The translations under genes and the position numbers were made by a program. Under the pieces are notes generated by a model. The model was not told the DNA's origin, ran no database searches, and saw only the letters and a program-made list of their open reading frames with translations. From assembly GCA_012034615.1 (NCBI GenBank), contig JAAUPA010000002.1:1-61999 (forward strand): a stretch of DNA of 61,999 bases. The letters run 5' to 3'. Below, one piece after another: positions 48,272-59,722 of the stretch. Every line of letters starts with the position of its first letter. Position 1 is the stretch's first letter. The stretch is from Leptolyngbyaceae cyanobacterium CSU_1_4. Lineage in GTDB: Bacteria > Cyanobacteriota > Cyanobacteriia > Elainellales > Elainellaceae.

Positions 48272-48556
48272 TTGACCTGTAGTTCTAGATTAATTGAGTG
48301 GCTTTTGAGTGGCTTTCCCTCCCTGTTGTTTTATCCATCTGTACCTATGTCCCACCCTCTCAAATACAACATCACCCCCATTGAACGGGGAGTTCTTTTA
48401 AGCATTTGGGAGCCTGCCCCTAAGAATGAAGTTAGAGTCAGACCCTTTTTGTTTATGGTAAAGTGCCGACTGATGTCGGAAGTTGATGCCAGAAGGCTTT
48501 TGGCACACTACCTCAGCGTTTATCAAACCAAGAGTCAGGCTTTAGAAATACAATGA
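48272..48556 (+). CDS. hypothetical protein
   Basis: 94 aa ORF; probable start MSHPLKYNITPIERG. Confidence 0.55.
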   Translation: MTCSSRLIEWLLSGFPSLLFYPSVPMSHPLKYNITPIERGVLLSIWEPAPKNEVRVRPFLFMVKCRLMSEVDARRLLAHYLSVYQTKSQALEIQ

Positions 48557-48601
48557 GTTTTATCTAGAATTGCTGTTTGGTAGAGCAGGGCGTGCAAACT
48601 C

Positions 48602-50158
48602 GTGATTGAGGTCGAAGTCCATCAACAACTCCGTGCTTTTCTGCGAGATCAGGGGGAGCCTTATTGGCATCATCACCTCACGATGGCGCGGTTAGTTGCG
48701 CGGGCATTGCGCCTTGGGCGGAGTGCCTTAATTCAGGCGGGTGCGCCCTCTGGTTATCATGGGCGCTATCGTCTCAGCTATCTCATGCCTCTATTGATTT
48801 GGCAGGGTCCTGTGGTGCTAGTGGCAACAGAGGCAGTGCAGCAGCGGTTGTTGATGGTGGAGTTTCCTCGGTTGCGGCAGTGGATTCAGACTAGCAAGGC
48901 GATCCGAACCGGCGATCGCTTCCCCGCCGATGATTTTCAAGGATTGCTTCTCACCACTCCTCAGGCTTGGTTGAGCGATCGCCTCCACAGCGAGGGGCGC
49001 TTTCCATCGGGCATTCCCACCATTATGGATGGCGTAGACGATTTGGAAACTTGGGCTCGGCAGCAACTCACCACTCAACTGCACCCCCAAGATTGGGACG
49101 CTCTGATGAGGACGTGCCCCAACCAAATAGAGTTGATTCGAGATACCCGAGTGCAGCTCACGCGCTCTATTTTTCAGCATCCTATTAATCCTTACGATCG
49201 CTATTTAATTGATCCCCAAGAGCAAGAGATTTTAGAGGGGCTGTATCGATCGCTCCACGAAAACCTTCTTAATCCAGCAGAACTAAGCGGCTTACCGGTT
49301 TCCTGGCAAGCATTTGGGCAAGCCCTGCGCACAGATAAGCAGTTACTCTGGGCAGCTTTAATCAGAAATCAGGGTCAATTTGTGCTCCATGCTAGCCCCG
49401 TCGAAGTAAGTGCGAACCTTCAGCCTATCTGGCTGCAACAGCCCATCGTGTTAATTGGAGGCACACTTGATCCCGAAACTGAGGCAAAAACCTATCGGCA
49501 GCAGATGGGCTTGGGGAATTTAACCTGCCTTAAGTTTTCGGTCGATCGCCAAACCGAGTTAATTCAACTCTACGTGCCCGATCGCCTGCCGATGCCCAAT
49601 ACGCCCCAATTTCAACCTGTGTTAATGCAAGAGATTCGGGCATTGCTAGGCGCAACCAACACCGTTAACCAAGGGCTAACCGTCGTATTAGTCGAAGATG
49701 TGCCCTTAAAAGCACAGGTGGGATCAATGCTGGCAGCCGAATACGGCTCGCGAGTGCAGGTTGAAAAAACCTGTTTAGATGATCATGGGGTCTTAATTAC
49801 GGGTTGGAGCTTTTGGCGACAGCACCAGGCTGTCTTACCTGCCCCCCACTTGCTAATCATTGCAACGCTACCGATTCCGTCGCTCGAAGATCCTTTAGTA
49901 GCCGGACGAGTCGCGCATCATAAACAGTTGCGCCAAGATTGGTTCCGGCTCTATTTATTGCCCGAAACGTTGAGCGAATTACAGCGGGCGATCGCTCCCA
50001 TCCGAGAAACCCAAGGCGTTGTCGCCCTGCTCGACAACCGCGTTAACCACCGCAGCTACGGACAGCAAGTCCTCGCGGCGCTCAGCCCATCCGCCCGAAT
50101 TAATTACATTGATGCCAGCCTATTCAGTCATCCTGAAGAGCTGAAGATGCGAGACTGA
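48602..50158 (+). CDS. divergent cyanobacterial helicase-like protein (DinG-related)
   Basis: SALIQAGAPSGYHGRYRLSYLMPLLIWQGPVVLVATEAVQ, IMDGVDDLETWARQQL; weak helicase-like layout. Confidence 0.55.
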   Translation: MIEVEVHQQLRAFLRDQGEPYWHHHLTMARLVARALRLGRSALIQAGAPSGYHGRYRLSYLMPLLIWQGPVVLVATEAVQQRLLMVEFPRLRQWIQTSKAIRTGDRFPADDFQGLLLTTPQAWLSDRLHSEGRFPSGIPTIMDGVDDLETWARQQLTTQLHPQDWDALMRTCPNQIELIRDTRVQLTRSIFQHPINPYDRYLIDPQEQEILEGLYRSLHENLLNPAELSGLPVSWQAFGQALRTDKQLLWAALIRNQGQFVLHASPVEVSANLQPIWLQQPIVLIGGTLDPETEAKTYRQQMGLGNLTCLKFSVDRQTELIQLYVPDRLPMPNTPQFQPVLMQEIRALLGATNTVNQGLTVVLVEDVPLKAQVGSMLAAEYGSRVQVEKTCLDDHGVLITGWSFWRQHQAVLPAPHLLIIATLPIPSLEDPLVAGRVAHHKQLRQDWFRLYLLPETLSELQRAIAPIRETQGVVALLDNRVNHRSYGQQVLAALSPSARINYIDASLFSHPEELKMRD

Positions 50159-50218
50159 GACCCAGGAACCTCCATCTCTTGATATCATCGACATGAAGAG
50201 CGATGAGGATAGAGAGCT

Positions 50219-50431
50219 ATGGGTGATTCCAAACGCCGCAAGGAAACACTAGGAGATAAATATGGTCAAGAGGAGAATGTATTGCCTTTTGTGCCCATCA
50301 AAAAAGGTCAAGCCGCTCAGTTCGTCAAATGGAGCACTTTTGGGGCTTGGCTAGGAATAGGGGTTCTAGTTGCCTATTGGGTCACCATTCGTCTTTTGGG
50401 GCCGGCTTTAGGATGGTGGCAGGTTAACTAG
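50219..50431 (+). CDS. DUF2839 domain-containing protein
   Basis: MGDSKRRKETLGDKYGQEENVLPFVPIKKGQAAQFVKWST. Confidence 0.85.
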   Translation: MGDSKRRKETLGDKYGQEENVLPFVPIKKGQAAQFVKWSTFGAWLGIGVLVAYWVTIRLLGPALGWWQVN

Positions 50432-50791
50432 GAGGCGGTCAACTCGCCAAATTTAAGATGATCTTAAGAGTTTAAGCGCTTGAGCCTCGACAAGTTTGCC
50501 GCTAAGACGTTAGGTTGAAGGGGTTAATAACCCTGGTCTACCCAATCTTGCAATGTTTTGTCCAGGAGAAACTGGGAATCCGTTCGAGTGTTGTTGTAGA
50601 TACTTTTAAATCTTGAGGGGTTAGATACCCTGTTAAAGCAATAGTTTAACTGTGGATTAGGCAGGGCTTTATATTGACACTCTCAATCAATGCAAAGCGA
50701 TTAAGAGTTCAACTGTAGAAGTCAAATGTTTAAGAAATACTTAAATTAGGCTTAGAATGATGGGGTTACGTGTGGTGAAAGGAGGACAGGT

Positions 50792-51172
50792 ATGTTTCTC
50801 AGACTTGCGGAGCAACACCGCCAATTTGTTCAAGATCTAGTCATGAATCTTCAAGCTTTGGCAACGGTGCTAGAGCGGCGCGGCTATTTGGCTTCTTGCT
50901 ACACCTGTGGCGGTCAAATGAATAGTGCATCTTTTATGGTGAGCTTGGCAGAAAATCATCTGATTCGATTTCTCGTTTCTGACTATGGAATCACCTGGAC
51001 AGAAATGCGAGACGATCGCGAATTGATGAAACTAGAAGGTGCTGAAGCCATCAGTCAGCTTCAAGAATTAGAGAACTTGGTGAAATATCAAGTCCAACCT
51101 TCAAAATATCGCCCTGAGCTGGTTAAAGCGGGAGTTCGGGAAGCATTAATTTCAGATGGTGGGTTAGTTTAG
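50792..51172 (+). CDS. DUF1815 family protein
   Basis: MFLRLAEQHRQFVQDLVMNLQALATVLERRGYLASCYTCG. Confidence 0.85.
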   Translation: MFLRLAEQHRQFVQDLVMNLQALATVLERRGYLASCYTCGGQMNSASFMVSLAENHLIRFLVSDYGITWTEMRDDRELMKLEGAEAISQLQELENLVKYQVQPSKYRPELVKAGVREALISDGGLV

Positions 51173-51209
51173 CTGTCGTAGAACTGTGCCTCCTCGGTTC
51201 TAGTCGGTT

Positions 51210-52669
51210 CTAGCATTTTTGCAATTGTGCAAGAAGCTCTACAATCTCATCGATCGCCTCTTGAATCTCTTCGGCAGGTCGATCAAATTGGTTAATCAGG
51301 ATGCTGAAGACGAGTGAAGAATAATTAAGTGGCTCCAAGTAGCCCGACAAAGCGGTTGAGCCCATGAGAAACCCGGTTTTTCCTTGCAGCTTTCCCGCCA
51401 CGGGAGTATTGAGAAATCGGTTTTGCAACGATCCAATGCTGCCCGCGACTGCTAAAGAATTTCGGTAGGAGACTGAGTGAGGTGATGCTCCCATCCCCTG
51501 AAGGGTCTGTACCAAGCTCTCAGGTGTGACCCAGTTGTGGCGAGACACGCCCGATCCATCCATTTGGTGATAGCTTGCTGCATCTACGCCTAACTGAGTT
51601 AATGCTTTTTTGACTGCTTCCAACCCCGATTCTAAGCTAGAGTTTGCCTGAGGAAATTGGGTGGTGCCCAGGGTGCGGAGCAAACTTTCGGCATAGAGAT
51701 TGTTGCTTTCTTGATTAACTTCTGCAATGAGTTGGGGCAAGGGTTCAGATTCTACTGCGGCAATTTCTGTCCCGGGTGCTTCAGTGTGGTCGGTGGTCAC
51801 GAAAGATTGATCGACCTCAATATTCCACTGCCGCAGGGCTTGCTTAAAGCGTTGAAGAAAATAGCGGGAAGGCTGAGTAATGGCGATCGCGGCTGTTTCC
51901 GGCTTTGAGCCCACTCGCAACTGTCCATGCACGTTGAGTTGCGATCGCTGCAAATCTCGCCCTACTTGCAAAGTCTCGTCTGCGGTTGCGGCAACCGTGG
52001 TTGAGCGATTATTAACTTGCCAGCGGGTGGCTTCTGTCGGGTCATCCCAGATCACTCGCAAGGGCTGTCCCAAGTTTTGCGGAAAAAAAGTTAACCCAAT
52101 CAGATTTTCGTTCAAAATCAAACTGTTGACAGGGGCACCGTATCCAGATTGGACATCTTCCCATTCCCAAGTCGGATTGATCGGATCGCCTGGGAAATAG
52201 CTATCGTCGGCAATCAGTTGGTTAATTCGGGTAATCTGGCGATCGCGGATTTGCTTGGCTAACTGGTTGAGTTGAACATCGCTTAAGCCAGGATCGCCTC
52301 GCCCGACAACGCGCAAAACAACCTGATCTGAAGGAGTTTGGGAATCTGAAGGAGTTTGGTAAACCGAAGTCCGAATGGTGTAGCGATCGCCCAATACCTC
52401 CAATGCGGCTGCCGTTGTAAGCAGTTTTAGTTGGAAGCCGGAATAAAAAATCGCTCTGCATCTTCCGCATAAAGCGTTTGGCGATCGCCCAGAGTTTGCA
52501 CTAAAACTCCCCAGCGCGATCGGCGAAACTCAGGACGCTGAGTAATTGCCGAAATTTTTTCTGAAAGCTGGGCGGGACAAATGCCGACCTGAGCGACGGC
52601 AGGCTTCTGCCACGGAACAACCAGCATTGTTAAGCCGATGAGACTCGAGAAAAATTTGGTTTTCGTCAT
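51210..52669 (-). CDS. dacB: D-alanyl-D-alanine carboxypeptidase/endopeptidase (PBP4 type), frameshifted near 52429
   Basis: N-terminal ORF ends RFFIPASN*; other frame continues KLLTTAAALEVLGDRYTIRT; SGVSRHN and GKTGF motifs. Confidence 0.86.
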
Positions 52670-54475
52670 TTCGCTAATCTATCAGAGGGTATTTCTAAAG
52701 GTTCCAAATCTTCCACCCGTATCCAATTTCCTGCTGGATTAAACCGTCCCCATACTTTAAGCAATTGCCCGTCGCCGCATTCCTGGAATTGTTGATTGAT
52801 CTTAGGATGGAGGGTAACCAGAGACCATGTCTGCCCGGTAGAAGAGACCTTAAGCCGGTAGTCTTGCTCGGCGCAAAGTTGAAACGTTCCGGTAACTATT
52901 GTGATCCCGTCGATCGCCCCTGCTTTAGCTTTAAGTGAGGATGCAAGCGGACAGCAGCCGTCTAGCGGATACTGCTCTGGATGGTTGAGATAGTAATGCT
53001 GCCAGTGCTGCCAATCTGGATGATTGGGGGGCAAGTTGAAGAGGGGAACCAGAGCAGCCGGAGCGATCGCATCTTCCAACAGAGCAGACTGCAATAAATT
53101 TACGGGCAAATCCCTCGGCTGGCACCCTGTTTCTATGCACAGGGCAGCCGCCATTCCTGCCGCTTGACCAATGCCCAAAACAATCGGCTGTAACCGGGTT
53201 GCGCCATTGGCAATATGGGAGACCGAAATATTTTTCTCACAAACCAATAGCCCATCGGTTTCTGCCGGGATCAAACATCGATAGGGCAGGCTGAAGGGAG
53301 TGCCCGTCCAGCGTCCTCCCCAGCGGATCGACTTGGGCGTAAGCGGAAAATCGTAGCCAGGATAATGGTGATCATTAGCGTAGTTACCCATGGCGATCGC
53401 TTCACATTGTTGATGCGGGTTAAGGGGTAAAGCGGCGACCGTGCCACTGGCGATCGGTAAAATATCTTGTTCACGGGTGAGAGCCAATCCTTGCACCCGC
53501 CGACTTTCTCGATAATAAGGGTGTAATGCAAAGGCGCCGCCACCCAGCCCCTCATTCTCCGGAAAATATTATCTGCCAATCCATACCGCTGTCCCAGCCG
53601 AGTTTGCAGAAACCGCGCAAAGCTTTGAGAATGCCAGAGAGCCTCTTGTAAAAACTCCTTCCGTGCCGCCGCCGAAGCAATCAACCGTTCTAAATTCACC
53701 CCATAATCATTCCCCTGCTGAGGCCAATTCAACATGAACTGATGGTCAGTCAAGCGCCCATAGTTCAGAAACTGCTCCCAGCCATATCCCTTGGCGCATT
53801 CCGCAAACCCTTCAGAGGGATCGACCACCGGAGCCAGAATTTCTGACGAGGCCGTCCCTGCGCCAAAGTCTTGCAACACGACGACCCAGGTTGGAGCCTG
53901 AACCGCATATTTCTCAGTCATTTCGTTGGCTTGAACCGGAGCACTCGGCTCTCCCCACTGCGATCGCACTCCCACCCCCACCGGTACGGCACCTCCGCCA
54001 GAGCCAGCACATCGCCCAATTCAGTTCCATCTAAAGTTATCTCGGCTCGAATCAGAAAATCGGCAAACCTCACTCCAGTAATTCTTTGGTTCTGTTTCTC
54101 CACTTCTAAAGGCGTTTGATGACAAATCCAACGCAAATTTGGCAATGCTTCAACCCAATCGGCAAAAATCTCTGCGCCTATTTTAGGGTGATAAGTAAAA
54201 AAACTAACCCACCCCTGATCCAGCCCTTGGGGTTGTCGTCGTTGCAACTCTTTGATAAACGCGCCCCAAATGCCCGTTTGAAATGCCCCTAACTCGTTGC
54301 CATCAGGCGCTGCAACTCCTGCCGCGGTTAGCATCCCTCCTAGCCAAGAAAACTCACTGACTAAAATCGTTTGCGCACCGCGCCGCGCCGCTTGAAGGGC
54401 AGCAGCCGTTCCTCCTGTTCCGCCGCCCACAATCAGAACATCAGTCTTAAGTTCTTCCATAAGCTTTAGAGACAA
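52666..54475 (-). CDS. FAD-dependent oxidoreductase, frameshifted near 53565 and 53968
   Basis: DVLIVGGGTGGTAAALQAARRGAQTILVSEFSWLGGMLTAAG in the first piece; three overlapping ORFs join colinearly. Confidence 0.85.
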
Positions 54476-54495
54476 AAACGCAAATTCTTTCCACT

Positions 54496-54792
54496 CTAAA
54501 GCTTACGGTCTGCCCGCTGCTCCCAGCGAAATAACGCCACCATTAACGCAACGATCCCAACCTGAAAGGCAAAATTGGGCAGAGCGTTGGCAATATCTCG
54601 TCCTGCAATTAATTGGGTCAGGAATACCACTCCGCCGATCGCCCCTGATGCGCCACACGCAAAATAAACAAACTTTCTCAGCCCTCGATAAGGAGCTTTT
54701 GCCTCGGCTTGAAGTTGAGCGTAGAGTTGCGGGTCGAGCTTTCGGGGATTTTTAGGACGGTTTGAAGGGTCTTGAGGCAAAGGATCAGGCAT
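54496..54792 (-). CDS. DUF3493 domain-containing protein
   Basis: LQAEAKAPYRGLRKFVYFACGASGAIGGVVFLTQLIAGRD. Confidence 0.85.
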   Translation of the reverse strand: MPDPLPQDPSNRPKNPRKLDPQLYAQLQAEAKAPYRGLRKFVYFACGASGAIGGVVFLTQLIAGRDIANALPNFAFQVGIVALMVALFRWEQRADRKL

Positions 54793-54821
54793 AGTTTCAG
54801 GGAAGCAGGACTATCAAAAAC

Positions 54822-56456
54822 TTACCACAATCCTCGTTTGCCGTTGGGGTGAACGGTTGCCCAATTGGTTCGTGCTACTGCCAGTTGTTCTGGCGAAACT
54901 TTTGCGCCTGTCAAATCTGCGCCACAAAGGTTGGTGCCCCGCAAATTGGCATTGCTGAGATAAGAATAGCTGAGGTCTGCCCCTCGCAAATCGGCACCTG
55001 CCAAGTCTGCGTGGCTGAGGTAGGCTCTCGATAAATTGGCGTTTTTAACGCTTGCTTGGCTCAAGCTAGCTCGACCAAAGTCAGCATTAAACAGGTTGGC
55101 TCCTTGTAAGTTAATTTTGTAAAGTTTTGCCTGATGAAAATTGGCTCCAGACAAGTCCGTTTTAGCCAAGTTCAGCAGGCTCAGATCCTGAGAATTAAAA
55201 TCTCGTTTGCCTTTGGCATATGCTTCTAACAACGCGGCGGCTGTTATGGCAGAAACTTTAGTTGAAGTCTTGCCCGCCGTTTGTCCCATTGTTTTTTCAG
55301 CTATTTTTTCAGCTATTTTTTCAGAGGGTGGAACAGCGGCGATCGCCTGTTGCGTGGCTGAATGACGCGATACTCCAGTTTGTAGGGTCGTCTCAGGCTG
55401 GCTCTTGGCATGCCGCGCCCGAATAGCCGCCGCCATGCGAGCAGAAGGAGATGTTGAAGCCGAGGAAGTTGAATCAGTGCGATCGGTCGTAAGACCAGAA
55501 GGGTGACGAGCAGTTCGCCCTGTCTGATTTGCCATGCCCTTTGCCAAACTATCCATATAAGGCTCTAGTTCCAGCGCCCTAAGGACTTCAGTTGCATTCT
55601 GGTAGCGATGCCGAACAGACACCTCCAGCATTTTTTTGAGGACTTCTGCCAGGTGGTCGCTGATGTGAACCAAATCTCGCCAGACCAATTCTCCGGTGGC
55701 AGGGTCGTATGCCATATCCTTAGGCGATTTGGTGGTGAGAAGGTAGAGACAAGTGACCCCTAAAGCATAAATATCACTGGCATAAACCGGACGCATTGCC
55801 ATTTGCTCAGGAGGTGCATAGCCCGGTGTTCCAATAGCGTATGCCGTTAAGGCGGTTTGTTCAGAGGCAGTAGATAAAATAGGGCTAACCTGATCTTTTA
55901 CCGCACCAAAGTCAATTAAAACTAACTTTTTATCTTGAGAACGCCGAATAATGTTGGCGGGCTTCAGGTCGCGATGAATTACCTGCTGGCTATGAACGTA
56001 TTGCATCAGCGGCAAAATTTCGCTGAGGAACTGTTTAATCCCAGATTCGTTGAACGCTCCCGATCGCTTGACTTCTTGCTGGAGCGTTGAGCCGCTCACA
56101 TACTCTTGCACTAAATAAAATTCTCGATTTGCCTCAAAATAATCTAACAGACGCGGAATTTGGGGATGATTCCCAATTTTTCCTAAAGTCTTAGCTTCTC
56201 GCTGAAATAAATCTCGCGCCATTTGTAAGACGTGAAAAGAACTCGTGACGGGTCGCAATTGTTTAATCACACAATACGGAGAACCCGGCAAAGATTCATC
56301 CTTGGCTACAAATGTGGCTCCAAAACCACCTTGCCCTAATGCCTGGAGAACACGATAGCGATCGCGCATTAAAAGACTGGTTCCACAGGCTGCACACTGG
56401 TCAACGGTATTAGCATTTTCGGGATTAGGACAGGCAGGATTTAAGCAGTAGCTCAT
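54822..56456 (-). CDS. Ser/Thr protein kinase with N-terminal zinc ribbon and C-terminal pentapeptide repeats
   Basis: CLNPACPNPENANTVDQCAACG, VIHRDLKPANIIR, IDFGAVKD, A(D/N)LxxA pentapeptides. Confidence 0.92.
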   Translation of the reverse strand: MSYCLNPACPNPENANTVDQCAACGTSLLMRDRYRVLQALGQGGFGATFVAKDESLPGSPYCVIKQLRPVTSSFHVLQMARDLFQREAKTLGKIGNHPQIPRLLDYFEANREFYLVQEYVSGSTLQQEVKRSGAFNESGIKQFLSEILPLMQYVHSQQVIHRDLKPANIIRRSQDKKLVLIDFGAVKDQVSPILSTASEQTALTAYAIGTPGYAPPEQMAMRPVYASDIYALGVTCLYLLTTKSPKDMAYDPATGELVWRDLVHISDHLAEVLKKMLEVSVRHRYQNATEVLRALELEPYMDSLAKGMANQTGRTARHPSGLTTDRTDSTSSASTSPSARMAAAIRARHAKSQPETTLQTGVSRHSATQQAIAAVPPSEKIAEKIAEKTMGQTAGKTSTKVSAITAAALLEAYAKGKRDFNSQDLSLLNLAKTDLSGANFHQAKLYKINLQGANLFNADFGRASLSQASVKNANLSRAYLSHADLAGADLRGADLSYSYLSNANLRGTNLCGADLTGAKVSPEQLAVARTNWATVHPNGKRGLW

Positions 56457-56750
56457 GCAGCATCACTCGCTTGATAAATTGCCAGGTATCGCCATCTTTA
56501 CTGTAGATTTCGACACCCTTCAGCCTCCTTACTATTCCCTGGCGAGATGGTTAGAAGCTCAATTTAACTAGGCAATCTGTTTGAAGACTTGCTGAAGAAC
56601 CCGATGGCTGCCCGAGATTTCGTCCGTGAGTCTCTCGCTCATAATTTTATTTGAGTAATTAAAATAAGTAATTATGCCTGTGAAAACCAATAGTTTTACT
56701 TCTCAAGAAACATATTATTTAGTTTTGTTTAGATGTGCAACTTCCCCAAA

Positions 56751-56820
56751 CCGCCCTCACCCTAAATTCCCCTCCCAGGGCCGGCTCGGAGATTTGCAAA
56801 AGTGGGATGTACCCGTTGCA
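56751..56820. repeat. dispersed repeat R3, copy b
   Basis: CCGCCCTCACCCTAAATTCCCCTCCCAGGGCCGGCTCGGAGATTTGCAAAAGTGGGATGTACCCG. Confidence 0.65.
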
Positions 56821-56886
56821 CATTGAGTTTAGTTCTAAAACTCTATAGCCTTTTGCGATCCTAGAAATGATGCTTTGAGAAATAAA

Positions 56887-57987
56887 CTAATCGCCCTCTG
56901 TCAGAGATTCTTCAATATCGTGACAGAGATCTCGAAGCGTTTGTTTTTGGGTTCGACGAGAGGGCTGGCGATACTTTTTGGTCGCTAACTTAGGCTCAAT
57001 TTGCAGTTGATCTTCTCCTTTGTTATTCATTAATTTCGTGCTTTCTTCGGCTTCGCTAGAACGATTGAGAATTTCTTGATGGGCGATCGTTTCCTCTAAA
57101 AACGTTAAATAGTGATCGTATCGTTCCCATGTTCCTCTAATGACACAGTTAGGCTCAGTACGATGCAAACAATTGCTAAACTGGCAAGACTTTTCTAGAA
57201 GCTGTTGGCGAACCTCAGGAAAATATTGCGCTAGTTCAGTAGGTGTACAGTCTAAATCTGGCTGGTTAAAACCAGGGCTATCGGCAAGTAAACCGCCCTC
57301 TGGCAAACGAAATAGCTCGACATGGCGAGTGGTATGTCGTCCTCGACCCAGTTTTCCAGAAACAGAGTTCACTCTTAAATCAATAGCAGGAATGAGTCGA
57401 TTAATTAGACTAGATTTTCCAACCCCAGAAGGTCCAGAAACGATCGTAATAGTATTTGCTAATTGTTGTTGTAAAACAGTTAAATTGCTGCCTTCATGAA
57501 GGCTTAGGATGATTGGATTGTAGCCCCATTGATGGAGACGATCGCACCATTTCTGCCGCAGTTGCGCTGTAATTAAATCACTCTTATTTAAGCAAAGAGT
57601 CACTAATAAGCCCGTAGATTCAGCCTTAACCAAAAAGCGACTGAGTTGAAAGGGGTCTAAGGTGGGTTCTGCCAGCGCAAACACCAACAAGATTTGATTG
57701 GCATTGGCAACTGGCGGACGATCCATTTGCGTTTGACGAGGTTCCACTTCGGAAATTGCGCCGCGTCGGTCTACCCAGTCTGGCTCTTCAACCATCACCC
57801 GATCGCCCACCATCACCTGCTGCCCAATTTTCTTCAACCGCGATCGGCGGGTACACAGTAAGTGATCAACTCCTTGGGCTTCTGAGGGGATAAAAGTATC
57901 AAGCCTCACCCAGTAATAATTGGCTTGAACAGCAACAACGGTTCCTACTGGAGCAGAGACAAGCTGGGAAGGGTTGCCCACACTCAT
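56887..57987 (-). CDS. rsgA: ribosome small subunit-dependent GTPase A
   Basis: VSGPSGVGKSSLINRLIP, LCLNKSDL, ADSPGFNQPDLD, C-terminal Cys/His zinc site. Confidence 0.94.
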   Translation of the reverse strand: MSVGNPSQLVSAPVGTVVAVQANYYWVRLDTFIPSEAQGVDHLLCTRRSRLKKIGQQVMVGDRVMVEEPDWVDRRGAISEVEPRQTQMDRPPVANANQILLVFALAEPTLDPFQLSRFLVKAESTGLLVTLCLNKSDLITAQLRQKWCDRLHQWGYNPIILSLHEGSNLTVLQQQLANTITIVSGPSGVGKSSLINRLIPAIDLRVNSVSGKLGRGRHTTRHVELFRLPEGGLLADSPGFNQPDLDCTPTELAQYFPEVRQQLLEKSCQFSNCLHRTEPNCVIRGTWERYDHYLTFLEETIAHQEILNRSSEAEESTKLMNNKGEDQLQIEPKLATKKYRQPSRRTQKQTLRDLCHDIEESLTEGD

Positions 57988-58244
57988 TGCTCAGGCTCAC
58001 CGATCTGATCAGGACAACGGATCGTTAGGGCAAAGAAGTCAGCATGATCTTCAATTTGCTCAATCCCATAGCCCTCCATTTTGAGACTATCTGGCACCTG
58101 TTCCATCGGTTCACCCGCATCCAACCAAACTTCTAGAAGAGAACCCGGAGGCATCTTTTCTAGACGAAGTTTGGTGCGGACAAAGTTAATGGGGCAAGGA
58201 GTTCCCCGCAGATCGAGTTGAGCGTCGGGAGTGAAGTGGCTCAT
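57984..58244 (-). CDS. TusA family sulfurtransferase
   Basis: [37 protein letters not shown]. Confidence 0.9.
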   Translation of the reverse strand: MSHFTPDAQLDLRGTPCPINFVRTKLRLEKMPPGSLLEVWLDAGEPMEQVPDSLKMEGYGIEQIEDHADFFALTIRCPDQIGEPEQ

Positions 58245-59370
58245 CCTCGGAAGAGCCCTCCAAATAATCCGCCTACTTTGCTGAGGTGATCGCCCCGAAT
58301 TTTTGCCAATTTTTCCAGGAGTTCTTTTTCTTCGGCACTAATTTTAGTAGGAATATCAATCGCAATGGTGATCAAGTGGTCGCCACGGCTTACGGGGTTG
58401 CCTAGACGCGGAACACCACGGTTTTCTAGGGTAATGGTGGTGTTGGGTTGAGTCCCGGGAGCGATCGTAACTTCCGCAGGTCCCTCTACCGTTTCAACTT
58501 CAATGCGATCGCCCAGAATTGCCTGCAAGTAACTCAGCTTAATTTTTGAGAGAATATTAATTCCATCTCGCTGAAACTCGGCATCTTCGTTCACAAATAA
58601 GTAAACATACAAATCTCCTGGCGGACCGCCGCGTTGCCCCGTGTCTCCCTCACTCGAAACCCGGAGGCGTGTGCCATTATCAACCCCCGCCGGAATCGTG
58701 ATCTTCAGCTTTTTCGCCTCTTGCTTCTGCCCGCTACCGCCGCACACATCGCACTTGTCTTCAATCATTTGCCCAGTGCCGTTACAGGTGGGGCAAACAG
58801 AAACTTGAGTAAAACTGCCAAAGGGAGTCCGGGTGGCTCGGCGCACTTGCCCTGCCCCTGTACAAGTTGAACAAACCCGTGGCTGGGTGCCAGGTTTTGC
58901 CCCTGAGCCGCTGCAAGTAGTGCAGGTTTCTAGATGGCTAATCCGAATTTCTTTTTCGCCACCAAAAATTGCTTCTCGAAAGTCTAGTTTAAGGTCGAGG
59001 CGTAGGTCATCGCCTCGAGTCGGACCGCCCCGTCTGCGCCCGGGTTGTTGCTGCTGCCCTGTGCCGCCTGAGAAGCCACTGAAAAGCTCTCAAAAATGTC
59101 TGCAAAGCCGCCTAGGTCGCTAAAGTCTTGATAGCCTGCGCTAGCAGCCGAGCCCACTCCAGCTTCGCCGAAGCGATCGTAGCGCGATCGGGTTTCAGGT
59201 TCGGACAGGACTTCATAAGCTCGATTAATTTCTTTAAAGCGCTCTTCCGCACCTGCGTCTTTGTTGACATCAGGATGATATTTACGAGCGAGCCGTCTGT
59301 AAGCGCGTTTCAGTTCCTCTTTGTCTGCGTTGCGCTGAACGCCAAGGAGTTCGTAGTAATCACCTGCCAT
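58241..59370 (-). CDS. dnaJ: molecular chaperone DnaJ, frameshifted at 59082-59085
   Basis: J domain in 58984-59370; second frame restores [63 protein letters not shown] and the zinc-finger region. Confidence 0.93.
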
Positions 59371-59722
59371 AGAGCGTTGCTAAATAAGTGGGATGAGGAA
59401 GTTAAAAGTGGAGATTTGCTTTGCGCCATGATAGCTCATTGCTCACCATTTCCACCTACTCCATCCTAAACTAATCGGACAGGGAACTGCTGTTGATTTA
59501 AACGTTGCCCTGCTTTCAAATCATAGATTGGGAGAGCACAAACCCTAGCCTGTTCTCTCCCAGTCAACCAGACATAGCGTTTAAGGATCCGCCTGAAAAT
59601 AGAGTACCAGTTAGCGATTTTGTAGGGCAGGTATCTTGTCGGCTGAGTGTTAGAGGCAGGGAAGATGCCTGCCCCACGAAAATTAAAAGACTCGGATTTT
59701 AGCAAATTTCAATTTCCTTAGC

